A stretch of 64,000 bases of DNA from Cymodocea nodosa (taxonomy: Eukaryota; Streptophyta; Magnoliopsida; Alismatales; Cymodoceaceae), in the NCBI GenBank assembly GCA_036874045.1, contig CM072338.1, forward strand, positions 17,816,501 to 17,880,500, read 5' to 3'. Of this stretch, positions 1-11,365 are shown one piece after another. The first letter of the stretch is position 1. Each line of letters opens with the position of its first letter. Below the pieces are notes generated by a model, which worked only from the letters and a program-made list of their open reading frames with translations, was not told the DNA's origin and did not search any database. The translations under genes were made by a program, and so were the position numbers.

Positions 1-1545
1 GCTGCTGGAAGGGCTCTGTTATACAAGCTACATCACTATCAGAATGCATGAGATATTGGACATCAACACATCCTTTCCATAATTTTTCTGGACAGATGGA
101 AGCTATCACTTCATCCAATTTCTAGTATCGTGGTTTTTTTTGCATTTCCCCTTGAGTAGGCTCAGAATTTAATTTGCCATTGCTCAATGCCAAAGTTTTA
201 TGGAAAGAAGCAGTGCTTTCCCACAAAAAGAGCATCGATGAACACAGATCGTGACTGTTGTTTATGGTACTGGAATGAGACATGGAACTAAAAAAATTAA
301 GTCACTTTGCAACGTCTATAATTGAGTTATTTGAAAGAAGAAAAAAATATCTAAAAGAAAATTAGTATAAGCTCCTGTTTAGATATCCGACATGATTTGA
401 GATTAAATACCTTGGCAATTTCAAGACTTCCCCTTGGACATTTTATTGCAAAATAATAATTGCAATGGTCTAAATGTAAAAACTCAACTATTATCCCTTT
501 CTTATATGAGAATTGTACCTCCCTCAATCAATGTGCAAATTATCATCTGAATCGTCGATGGTAAAAGTTCATTTTTTGAGTATATTTACTTTTACATTAC
601 TTTGACGACTTTTTAACTTTGGAAGGGATTGTTATTATAGTGGTCGGAAAACACTTCTTAACGACTCCCATCTGTCTCTATTTTATAATTTATGTGAAAA
701 TTAGGTGTAGCATGTTAACTTATGAATTAAGCTAGTTTTATTCAACTTAATTTCCAAGCTCCAAAAGCTTGAATTTGGAGTCTTACGTGCCAAAAAATAA
801 TAACAATGTTGTCATCACTTCTGCCGCCTACTAATTACATTTTTGTTGTTTATGAAGGAAGATTCATGGTTGGATTACATTTTTTATTAAATAACGAAGC
901 GCTACAATGAAAAATGTTAAGAATACAACGTACAGTTAAGTTGACAGATAATTACTCCTAAAAAATTTAATGATTTTTACAAAATTGATTCTTTAAATAA
1001 ATACTGTTAAAACGTAGGCCATAATAATTAAGTGGAAACATCCTTCTTTGTAATAATCTATATTTCGTTCTAGATTTTATATTTATAAGTAATAATCCAT
1101 ATTTTTTAAGTGTCTCTTTTTGATGGTGTGGATGTTTATGGACTCGCTTTAATTTTCTTAATTTGCCTTAATATCACGTTGAAATGCATTTGAATATTTA
1201 TTTTAAAATTAATTAACGATGAATGAACGAAGATAAACCAAGAAGAACGGTACGTTTTCATTTTCGTACAACAATTCTACATATCTCTCGGTGCTGGGCA
1301 TGAACTAAAGAAGAGGAATCAAATGGATCACGGTTAATTAATTGAACAACTGACAACACAGTGGTTTCCAAGAAACCGACGTCATCACAGTAGCGTTCGT
1401 CTTTCATCCAAAAAGCCAACCCACCCACCAAGATTTAATCAAACAAGTGACACCAAACTAATTGGAAAGAAGGCGAAGAGATCAGATGATAATGAGCACC
1501 ATGAGATCTGCAGTGCTGGTGCCGGCCGGTGGTCGGTGGACTTGG
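1..1545. other. AT-rich DNA downstream of the 6PGL-like gene
   Basis: No gene is recognised. Bases 1-165 are open in one frame on each strand and run into the window edge, and an AG acceptor could be drawn on the minus strand near 165-170, so the tip of another gene is possible. Neither translation resembles a family I know. Confidence 0.4.
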
Positions 1546-3202
1546 CTAGAGAAATGAAGCAGCGGCAGCATCCACAAACCACACCAGTTTCCCATTTCTG
1601 GGTGAAATCAGCTTAGCAGGAATATTATTGCTTCTAACACCACCACCACAATCCAAGGCTGAAGCAAGAGCCTCGGCCACGGCAGTCCCCATGGCGACAA
1701 CCGCCACATGGGCAGCAGAATTGATCACCGGAAGCGTCATGGTAACGCGTTCCCCCGCCTTGTTACCGGGCTTCCGCGGACGGAGCGCTGGAGGGGATGA
1801 CGATGACGACGTTGACGATTGTTGTGCCGGGGGTCTGACGGAAGCCACCCAGGGGCACTGGCAGCCGTCATTCTCGCCGAGGAGGAGGACGGGGTGGTCG
1901 GGGTACAAGGCTGCCACGCCCCCATCGGCGCCCAGCAGTAGGAGAATTAGATCGAACCGCGGGCAATCGCTCGACCGCGACACGTCGACCGTCCTGCTCC
2001 TCACCAGCTGCCGTATCCTGAACTCGTAGTCCTCCGCCGCACGCTCACCGGACGTTAGCTGTGATGACGATATCTGTGCCGTCGCCACCGTCGGCACCAC
2101 CTTGGACGGCGCCACTGGTACCTAACATTCAAAATTTTGATCGTCGTGTAATCGATCTTGTAATAAGAAAGTCAACTAAAAGAATTTCACTATTAATTTC
2201 AGAATGTTATCAAAGAAGGGAAAAAAAAAGGGTTCATAACAAAACACGTATAGGATTTCTTTTTTCAATGCAGAAACTCACTCACGATTTTCTCATTCTT
2301 ACTTTTTATTGTTAGAAAATTAGTTTTAGGTTCATTGGGAGTGGTTGGACAAAAAATCAAACAGCAATGAAACATACCCAAGTTTAAATTTGATGTTTAC
2401 AATATTTCAAACCATTCATTTCATGCGATCCATTTGTTTTCTGGCTAGACAATCATGGAAATGTGTTACTGTTTTTTATATGGAAATTTCATTGACATGT
2501 ATTGCTGGTTTGGCTTGATTTTCTTCGGCATATATATATATATATATTCCTCCAGCGTTCCTCCAATATTGGCATTTCTAATACCATTCTCTTCTCCTTG
2601 TAGCTGACATAGTCCACGCAAATCAAGCATCAAAAGATAGGTAGGTGGGTGAGGACCAACAAGAACAGTAAAAATGTAGAATATATTTGAAGGCGCGTCA
2701 GGATCTAATGTCATTCTTAGGGTTTGATGCAGAAGGAAAAGGGAGGAGCTAGCCCAAACTTTGGAGAGGAACTCTTCCTTGGCCAGCTTGTAGTGGCTGT
2801 CCGGGTGGTTCTTAGGGACGACGTTGTCCTCCGCCCAGAGCACGAGCCACCTCGACCAATCCACCGTCTTTGAATATGGAGCTTTGGTCAACTTCCTGTG
2901 GATACGAAAAAGAAAGCAAACCCTAATCAAACAGAAAACCCTAGTCACAGAAAGGAAGGAGGATGGGTAGTCAACATGAAAAAGTTATTGTGAATGTAGA
3001 TCGATGCTGACTGTAGAAGAGACAGGACAGCAGCTCCGCCGGATAGAACGAGAGAAAAGGAGCCTCTCTCCTTCACGGCGGCCTCGGAGAGCAGAGCCAC
3101 GTGCTCCACCAGAGCAGTGGAGAGCTCGTCCACGCTCTCGAAGGCCCTAAGCTCTCCACCACCACCACCACCACCAATGTTGTTGCCGAAGGCCGTCTCC
3201 AT
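1546..3202 (-). CDS. 6-phosphogluconolactonase-like protein, motif-depleted
   Basis: Three exons joined by hand: 3012-3202, 2760-2895, 1546-2121 (903 nt, 300 aa). Introns are GT-AG, with weak donors GTCAGC and GTTTGG. The protein aligns with plant cytosolic-type 6-phosphogluconolactonases, which hydrolyse 6-phosphogluconolactone in the oxidative pentose phosphate pathway. Seen: KERGSFSLVLSGG near residues 44-56, a W-x-x-W-A-E-D-N-V-V-P-K-N-H-P-D-S-H-Y-K-L-A-K block near 80-103, AAEDYE at 137-142, TLPVINSA, and a GKLVWF C-terminus. Odd points: the usual D-E-R before VVP reads E-D-N (86-88); the usual G-M-G-x-D-G-H-V-A loop is two residues shorter and reads G-A-D-G-G-V-A (173-179), losing the histidine thought to be catalytic; SGGS reads SGGA. 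A poly-Gly run (10-16) and a Ser-rich insert near 200-215 lengthen it beyond the usual ~260 aa. Exon 3 is GC-rich and open over 576 nt, so it looks maintained. It may be a non-catalytic paralogue or a young pseudogene. The ATG at 3202 gives the family N-terminus. Confidence 0.85.
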
Positions 3203-3308
3203 CTTCTTTTGACCTTGCCTCTTTACCTGGCTTTAGTACTCACTCGTGATAACAATAACGATGATGACGGTGGCTCTTGGCTTTGTCTCTCGGAAGGAGG
3301 ACGTGGTC

Positions 3309-3316
3309 ATATATAA
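3309..3316 (-). promoter_or_regulatory. Possible TATA box of the 6PGL-like gene
   Basis: On the minus strand a TTATATAT stretch lies about 105 bp upstream of the ATG at 3202. This would give a 5' UTR of roughly 75 nt. It is a position-based inference only. Confidence 0.35.
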
Positions 3317-3319
3317 TTG

Positions 3320-6300
3320 ATCTAACAAGGCAGGCAAGGAGTGGCACCAAAACCCCCCCGGGACGAGAAGACAAAAAGCCCATCTTGTCCAAACGCAGAA
3401 TGAGGTCGGGAGGACCCATACCGTGGTATTTACTGCCGTGAAGAGCTGTAATAATCGATGAGGATGAAGGCATGAATCGATGGATTGGACACTGTTGGGG
3501 CCGGTCATCTAATCTTTTTTGAATTGAAAAATGAAAAGCCCTTCTCTTTTTGTTAAAATCATTCCCGATATCCATAATTTTTTTCTATTAAAATTTGGAG
3601 TTTAATGAAATGCAAATTCCTTTCTTGCTATTAGTACAAACAGATAAATATTTTTTATTTTTGACCTTTGAAAGGAGATGAAACTTTCTGTTCTTTCCTT
3701 TTTACATATATAAATCTTAGTTTAAAGAACCGTTTGTTAAAATGTGACGATTTAGATTCAGAGAACTAATGAACCTGAAAATATATAAGTAAATTAATCC
3801 GATCCCACGGAACTAATAGAACGCACACTACCATTGAATTGATACCACACAACCACAAGACCCCTTCCTGCTCCTGCTGCCATAACTTTCCAAAGGCTGC
3901 ATTTGACTGTCGGCGCTGTCATCACATCGTCTACCCATCTCTTTCCTCCTATTGCATGGGAAGAGAAGGATGGAGCGGCGGTGCACCCATAAGACCTCCA
4001 GTTCCTGTTAAGGGCCTTTCTGGGTCCCCCACCCCCCTTCCCGTCTCTTTCGAAGTTAATACTTCCGATATTATCAGCTGTAATGAAATCTACCCTGACG
4101 CTTTTAGCGGTGGAGTTGTGTTCTTTACGAATGTCATCTTTACTGCTTTTCTTCGATATCATTACAAGTTTTTTCTACGTTTGAATAGACGAGAGCACCA
4201 TCAAATGCAACCTGTTACGCAATCTACCTCACGACCATGAATGAACCTGTTAGCGCGTGTACATAAATATGAGATCGAGAATAATCGTCTAACAGTGGCT
4301 ACAGCACCGGGAGCTGTGGATCCATCTTCCTCTCTTTTCTTTAATCATCTTTCAGGCATTGATTTGATTTGCTGCGTCTGTTCAATCGATTGACGTACCA
4401 ACTAGACTTCGCTCTGCGTGTGCTGGTGGAAAGCACAGTATGGATTGTGGATAAGGCTTGAGGCTTTTCAATTTTGAACGGTGGTTTCTACATTCTCCTG
4501 ACAAATAAATAAATAAGCAAAAGCAATCTCCCGGTTTAAACATGCTCCGTGCGTCGCTCAATTTAATTTCCTTTTAAGTTTTGGTTTCTCTAATTAACTT
4601 CTTGTGGGTCTTACAGGTTTGACTCCTCAACTTTGGTTTAATTTAAAATTTTATTCCTCTAGGGTTTATCGGCAGCCTCTTCGATTTTAAGGGTGTTTCT
4701 TGTTAAACATTCTTTTAAAAATTACCGATAATTTTGCATATCATCTTTTCGGTGTATCAGTATGATCGTAGATGTCTTTGAAAGTATGAAAATCGTTACC
4801 ATGACACACACTTCTTGCGTTGTTCGTAACTATGATTTTGATATTTTAAGGGTACGTGAATTAGCGTTCAATCTATAAAGGATATGCAAGTTATTCTGAG
4901 CATCTTCCTAAAGACAGATTGATATCTTATAGGAATGAACCGGATAAGATTTTGAAGTCCAGAACGTGAAAATCCAGATTTTAAGTAGAAGTTGACGTGA
5001 TAAAAATCAATATTGGATTACAGAGAACCACAATTCCATCATCCATTTCAAGGAGGGAGACTAATATATGGCTATAAAATCATATTCATACGATCAAACT
5101 AATATCATCAGTTGAAGAATCATTTCTTCTATACAAACAAATGTTATTTTACAATGAGAAGCACATAAAAAGAAAAAGGACGTTATTAATTAAATAAAAG
5201 AATAATGCCCTCCATAATTTTCGATATAAATAAAATCTTCACGTGGCATTTATTATAATTTGCTGAGAACTTTGAACGTCTCGTTTAAATTAAACTCCCG
5301 GTCAATTGTAGTGTTTTGACCCAACAGCAACAAAAGGATGTCTTCATTTGACCTTCGGATGCTGTCGTCGCCAACAAAAGACCACCCTCACCCTCCTCAT
5401 CGCTTGCTTTCACAACGCTCGACAGACGTCCACCGACAAACTTGTTTTTATCGCCACCTCCGCTAACATCGAGGGGGCTCCTGTTGTCGCCTCTTCCACT
5501 GACATTTTATTCTTCTCTACCCCCCTCCCCGCGCCCCCGTCCACGGCCTTCATTCACTTCCCTCTTCTTCCATCGACGGGTTTCCCGACACGCTTCTTAC
5601 CAGGTCACTTAGCAGTTAAAACTTACCTGTAAATAGATTAACTTCAAAGGTTTTTATGTAAACTAATTATGATACAAAAAAATTATTGCGAACGATTGAC
5701 GACAAAGACGGTGAGGAGTGATCCATCAATCGCCTTTACCGCCCGTAAAAATTTAAGAACGGGAGGGGAAGAGTGTGTGTTTGTTTCGCCTGGTGAAACC
5801 GCTCACGTGGGAAGAAGAAGGAGAAGCCGAGAAGGAGATTTTGGGGATATCGCTGATTTAGTTAGTTGTAAGTTTTCTATTAATTACTCTGAAAACAGTG
5901 TTGTCGGACGTTATGCATTTTCTTCTGCTTCTGATTGATGCACGCCATTGTCAGTTAGTTCGCGCATAAGTTTTCGTTGATTAGTGTTATAAATGACATT
6001 TTTATTATGACCATTAGTAATTTATGCATGATCAACGTCCTTTTGTTGGGACTGCATTTTATCACGTGAGATTATACATTATTGGACGTATTATACATTA
6101 TTTTGGGAAATTTTACCATAAACAGTCGAACAATATTGGGAAAACTTGTTTACTTGTTATTGTTTCAGATGATAAAGAATTCATGCATTTATTAGTTGTT
6201 AAGAAGCATGCAGTTGCGACTCATATTTAAGTAGATGATTATAGTATTATCGTGTTGAGGACTCGAACTACAAGAGATTAAATTATAGTATCATACGCAT

Positions 6301-6860
6301 GATTTTGAGATTGATCTATTTTTACCTCCGTCAGGGGACTACACGTGACATTTTGGACCTCGTCACAATGCTAAATGTTGTGACTTTCAAATCTAGTCAT
6401 AGAAATTATATGCAGTTGTAGCTACATACTATATTTACTAAAATGTATAAATAAATGATGACTTAGTGAGTTGTTATCATGCACAATACATATATAATGG
6501 TTTCATATTACTCCTCAGATTGTGCATCAATTTTGATTTGTTGGTCTTTTCAAATTAATTGATGTGCATTGAAATTTTATATTATTTATGGACTATTAAT
6601 AGATCGTTTATTAAGTATGATTTTATTTGTTTTAGACCTTAAGGAGGTTTTTCAGTTAGAACATGAACAAGAGAGGACCTATTAACTACAGTAAAATTAT
6701 GGTAACAACCAACCTTTATAGATCTGTAGATAAACATATATATTTGGGAACTTGGGGCTGTTTGTAAATATGATGTTGTAAAATGAGCTCAGACTTTATA
6801 TTTGGTTAGCAAATAGATGGTTACATTTAACTTTGAGATCTTTATTTTGATTATAGCTGT
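3320..6860. other. Gene-poor intergenic DNA
   Basis: No supported gene. GC-richer patches at 3.8-4.1 kb, 5.35-5.6 kb and 5.7-5.9 kb give short open frames without family resemblance. The 5.76-5.87 kb patch looks like a plant 5' leader on the plus strand: purine-rich AAGAAGAAGGAGAAG, a CACGTGGG box, and a good GTAAGT donor near 5868. No coding exon follows it, so it may be a dead promoter or a non-coding transcript. Confidence 0.4.
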
Positions 6861-6864
6861 AAAA

Positions 6865-7325
6865 CCTCTTTAACAGGTATCTAGTCTTATAATATTAAAA
6901 TGAATTTTTTTTTTTTTAATGTTCCATTTTAAGTACACGTAAATTTCCTTTCTAATATTAAGATAATTATCATTCCTCTTCTTTCAATACATGACACCAG
7001 TACTATGCTATCATCCTTATCCCACATTTATTCTTTACCCTCCATCCAACAGCATAAGCAGGCTCAAGTCAATCTAGGTGTTCTCTCTCTTACAAGGCTT
7101 CCAAAAATCCAAACTAGCATATTAACAAAAATCCATCTAGGTGCTTTTTTCCAATTGATTTGGGTACATTAATTAGAGTACTTTTTTAAAAAAAAGTATA
7201 TATATTTTTATTATTTAATATTTGATGTATACATCAAAAAGTTAAAAAATTACATAAAAATATTAAATACTGTAGATATCTTATTATAATTATTACGTCA
7301 ATATAATATTAATTTTTATAATTGT
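6865..7325. repeat. 461-bp tandem unit, copy 1
   Basis: This unit starts with CCTCTTTAACAGGTATCTAG and repeats from 7326 (CCTCTTTAATAGATATCTAG) at about 80 percent identity by eye. The second copy appears split: its first part is 7326-~7540, and its last part reappears at ~8985-9266, where the block around ATATTTGATGTATACA matches 7219-7325 closely. Nothing in it is coding. Confidence 0.65.
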
Positions 7326-9266
7326 CCTCTTTAATAGATATCTAGCATTATAATATTAGAATGAATTTTTTTTTATGTCCATTTTAATTATACATATATT
7401 TCTTTTTTAATATTAGGATGATTATCATTTCTCATTTTTTAGGATGTGATACTGATACTTTGTTATCTCTTTCACTATCTTAGTTTTTGGACATATCTTT
7501 GCCTCTTTTATTATCCTTTATATTGCACTTATTCTTTGTTGAGTATTTTGTTTTGATGATGTGTTAAATGAATGTAATCATATTTACTCAATTACTATTG
7601 TTTGTGAAAATAAATTAAAAACATCAATTAATACAAAAAAAGTTTACTGATATAAATATTTGTTTGTAATGGATCTGATATTATACTAAGTTAAATAACT
7701 ACTTGTTACGTTATACTAATTTTTCATTTAACTAAACATTAAGTTAATGTATGTTTTTATTGTAAAGTATGATATATTTTAAAGTTATATTTTCTGTATC
7801 ATGTATAGTACACGTTTAGACAACTCATTGAGTTAGTGCATTATTTGTATAAAGATCATGTGAAAACTCATTAAGTTATAGGTTTAAAGATTAAAATAAG
7901 TCACGTGAGAACTTGTTAAGTTAGTAAATAAAAGGTTAAAATGAAGAGACAAACTCGTTAAGTTAGTATTGTGCACGTGGTAAAATTAAAGTTTACGAAT
8001 GTTATATTGTATCACATAAGTTGTACATGTTTAACTCGTTAAGTTAACATAACTAAACACATTGAGTTACTACATGAACATTAAGGCAATGTGTTAGGTT
8101 AGTATTATAAATTTAAAGTTATTATTATTACACATGGTAAATAACTTTTTGTAAAAACATTTGTTTATTAATGATTCGTTGAGTTATCAGTAACACTACA
8201 AAGCTATTTCATTGAGTTAGCATAATACCACAGACTTAGTTCATTAAGTTAACTACATTACTTGTCACGTGATTTAACACATGATGAACTCGTTGAGTTA
8301 GATACGTTAAGTTATAAATTTACTTATTTTACTTGTTTAGTTAACATTAACACAATGACTTGTTATTAGACTTGATGAAAAATTTTAGACGAGAAAGATT
8401 ATTTTGCAGAAAATTTTTTAGAGATCCAAGATTAATGATTAAAGAAAATTCAAAAGGAAAATATAGGTCAAAATGTACGTATTTCGATGAAGGAAAAAAA
8501 GAAAACGTGAAAAATGGAAAATTGATTGTGGTTAAACGTAGAGGATATGTATTAAGTGAATATATAGTATAAAAGTCATAGAATTTTCGTTGATCAATTA
8601 TCCCTACACACCAAACAAAATATATTTTCAAAGATCAAAAACAACTTTCTGGGAAAAAGATCTCTAATAGAAAGTAAGTAAATTCATTGAAACAGAAAAA
8701 GTCAGATATTCATTACTAAAGAATTACAGAATAAGAAGAAAAAAAATCTCAAACATAGAGAAATATTTTAAATTCTACAAATTAGTTTTTTCTGTTTATA
8801 GTTATAAAATTAATTAAATGAAATATGATATCGTTATATAATTGCATCTACAATTTTTAAGGAGAATTAAATTATATATTGTAATTGAATCATTGAATAA
8901 AATGATTTAATTAAAAATAATGTCTCAACTTATTTTTAATATTAAAGTTTCAATTATATGTAAATATATTGAAAAACATAATTTACCCCTTTCTTATATT
9001 GCTATTTGATTCTACATTCTTCACCCACAATTCAATAGCATAAAGCAAATTCAAGTCAATCTAGGCATTTGCTTTTTCCTGATCAGTATAGGTCAAGTTG
9101 AGTTGGGCTATAGTTTTCTTTAACTAGAATTTTTTTAAAAATATATATATTATCTAATATTTGATGTATACAACAAAAAGTTAAAAAATACATAAAATTA
9201 TTAAATACTACAGATATCTTATTATATAATTATTACGTCAATATAGTATTAATTTCTATAATTGTC
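7326..9266. repeat. 461-bp unit, copy 2, split by a ~1.4-kb insert
   Basis: The two ends match copy 1 at 6865-7325. The intervening ~1.4 kb has no counterpart there and carries the TTRAGTTA array. A short TTATATTGC string occurs on both sides of the insert (about 7527 and 8995), which could be a 9-bp target duplication. No clear terminal inverted repeat was seen, so the insertion mechanism is open. Confidence 0.5.
7685..8345 (+). repeat. Dispersed array of a TTRAGTTA motif with three CACGTG boxes
   Basis: About 15 imperfect copies of a motif like CTCRTTRAGTTAGT occur in 660 bp, all in the same orientation and irregularly spaced, roughly 15-80 bp apart. Examples are near 7824, 7867, 7911, 7953, 8034, 8060, 8174, 8208, 8241, 8288 and 8304. 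Palindromic CACGTG boxes lie at 7902-7907, 7974-7979 and 8266-8271. The DNA between motif copies is not repeated, so this is not an ordinary tandem satellite. Confidence 0.6.
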
Positions 9267-9880
9267 TTGTGTATGATCTTTACATATCTGAAGTATAACA
9301 AATATTTCTGTTCGGTCCAATTTACTCCTAATTAACAAATTTAACAAAAAACAAGATATTTAATTCTCAGAAACAATGCTTGATAGGAAAAACAAAAAAG
9401 AATGGTTAATAAAAAATAGACAAAAAAGTCAATACCATTTTTTTATTTTATAGTGAGAGATATGGCATAATAATTAATCAGCTACGGGCACAGGATATAA
9501 TATAAAGGCATACAAGAACAGTTATTCCCCTTAATTAATGATTGTCGTCTCGATGATTTAATAAACAAATGAAAACAACAATTCTTTTTCAATAGAGAAT
9601 TCAAGGAATGGTAATGGTTTTTTTGCCCTTAATAGATTATTCAATTTCAACACTTTATTTTAAGAAAATGTAAAATAAAAGAATGTAGTTGAGAGAATTG
9701 TTTTTCTTTTGCGAAGGTAGTTGAGAAAATTGTGACAAATATAAAAAAAGAAATTCAATATCAGCGAGATAAGAATTTCCAAAAATCACATAAAATTCTG
9801 ATTAAACCCTAAAATGACTCAAAATTAGAAAACTGCTTTAGCTAGGAAAAAGCCGAATTGAAAACCTTTTATTTAAGAAT

Positions 9881-10080
9881 TGGCAGGGGTGCGCCAGGCC
9901 CAAGCAGTAGTGCAACGCAAGGACGACGCCTGAAGATCCCAGCAGCAAGCTACTGTAATGGATCCTCCCCACACAAAAAATTAATTTAATATCATGTGGG
10001 TCGATGACCCACGTATCAGATATTAAACTGATAAGAACAGATACTACACTTGATCTTAGCCAAAAGGCCGAGAAAGGTAT
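9881..10080 (-). ncRNA. U2: U2 spliceosomal snRNA
   Basis: Read on the minus strand, the RNA starts at 10080 with ATACCTTTCTCGGCC and continues with the invariant U2 5' region, including the GTAGTA branch-point recognition element. An Sm-site-like AATTTTTTG and the 3' stem-loops follow, ending near GCACCCCTGCCA at 9881. Its length of about 200 nt matches plant U2 (about 196 nt). The conserved 5' half is intact, so this looks like a working gene and not a retro-copy. U2 RNA pairs with the intron branch site and with U6 in the spliceosome. Confidence 0.96.
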
Positions 10081-10105
10081 GAGTGTGATAATAGCTACTC
10101 GTCCC

Positions 10106-10113
10106 TTTTTATA
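10106..10113 (-). promoter_or_regulatory. U2 gene TATA box
   Basis: TATAAAAA on the minus strand starts 33 bp upstream of the U2 start at 10080, the usual place for plant snRNA genes. Confidence 0.9.
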
Positions 10114-10146
10114 CTGCCCGTCTCATCTTACCATCTTCACCCCTTC

Positions 10147-10157
10147 CGATGTGGGAC
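10147..10157 (-). promoter_or_regulatory. U2 upstream sequence element (USE)
   Basis: GTCCCACATCG on the minus strand matches the plant snRNA USE (RTCCCACATCG). The gap to the TATA box is about 33 bp. This is the spacing of RNA polymerase II snRNA genes; polymerase III genes such as U6 have it about 10 bp shorter. Confidence 0.93.
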
Positions 10158-10159
10158 TA

Positions 10160-11365
10160 ATAAACGAGCCAGAACATCAGCAGCCCGTCACCGTTTCCCA
10201 TGATTTCGGTTTGGTGGCTCGACTTTTGTTTATTGTCATTTTAGAAACAACCACCAAAGGTATATTTTAGATCAGAAAAATAAGACTGTAAATTCGGCTA
10301 AAAATAAGATAAACACTTAACAATTAAAAATGAGTAATTACACGGTAGCATTAAACTCTTTTTATATAGTGATGTCTCATGATTTTAGCAAATTAAGCGA
10401 AAAATCAGTTTAAGGCATATATTCTGTTGGAAAATAATTAAAATGTAATTCGGATGTGACAATGGCAATCTAATTTTCCCAGTACGATCAAAGTAACGTT
10501 CGGCTGCACTTGTCCCCAGTCATGTTCTACTACCATTGTGAACAGCCAAATTGAGAGATGGTAGAATGATAATAGGACGATATTTAAGAGTTTATTCCAA
10601 TTCCAATGTAAAGAGCATGAGCGCATTACACAATACTCATCTACGTCAGCCTGCTAATGTCATTTGAACTACATACACTTTCGTGTGTCAATAATAGGCA
10701 GCCGGGCACAAAAAATACTCCTCTTATCATGAAAAAAAAAAAAGGTCAGGAGTCGTCGTCAATTTTTAGGGTCATTTTTTGGGTAACTCTACTTTTTTTC
10801 TTTTTTATAACAATAGTTTTTTTAACTGAATTCGAGTTCAAGACCATTCACAATAAAGTGAAATAAAGTACTATCCTATTGTTGGTTACCTTTTGCCTTT
10901 TTGAAATAACATTTTCCAATACTGTAAATTGCTGAAATAGACAAGAGCAAGTAATAATGTAATATACAAGGCTTGAATTGATATTGGTGATAATATATGC
11001 TTTCCTGTCTTACATTTTTTGTACAAACAAGAAAAACTTCACAAATTTGAGAAAATTGCACGCCTGGTATAAATGAAACATCACAGAGGCATTTCTCTGT
11101 GGAATAATGCATGTCTCGTGAATCGGTAAACCAAAATCATCTCCAAGAACAAAGAGGAAATCAAAGTCTTTGACCTAACATAGCTCATCGACTGGATGTA
11201 TTTTAACTTGCTATCATAAGCACATTATGTGACCCGGCTGGGACCTAACATTACGCCGAATGCAGCTTGCAGATTGCACTTGGAACTTCTTTAATGTTGT
11301 GAGGAAAACTCAATCTTTTCAATTGGTTCCTTCCGTGCATCAAGTTGGACCTTGGTTATCATCAG
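10160..11365. other. Spacer between the U2 promoter and the LepA stop codon
   Basis: AT-rich DNA with no gene seen. The part next to 11366 must contain the LepA 3' UTR and polyadenylation site, but I could not place the site. Confidence 0.5.

Noticed and set aside
1..165. Partial exon at the left edge
   Set aside because: Both strands are open over about 40 codons and neither translation is recognised; not enough to call a gene.
1628..2029. Plus-strand 133-aa open frame
   Set aside because: Antisense shadow of the GC-rich third exon of the 6PGL-like gene.
3794..4240. Overlapping 122- and 133-aa frames on both strands
   Set aside because: No recognisable family, no splice support, and both strands open by composition.
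5348..5938. Two plus-strand frames of 94 and 89 aa
   Set aside because: Driven by a locally GC-rich patch; residues show no domain and the frames do not join by clear splice sites.
10004..10270. Plus-strand 88-aa open frame
   Set aside because: It is the reverse complement of the U2 RNA and its promoter; not a protein gene.
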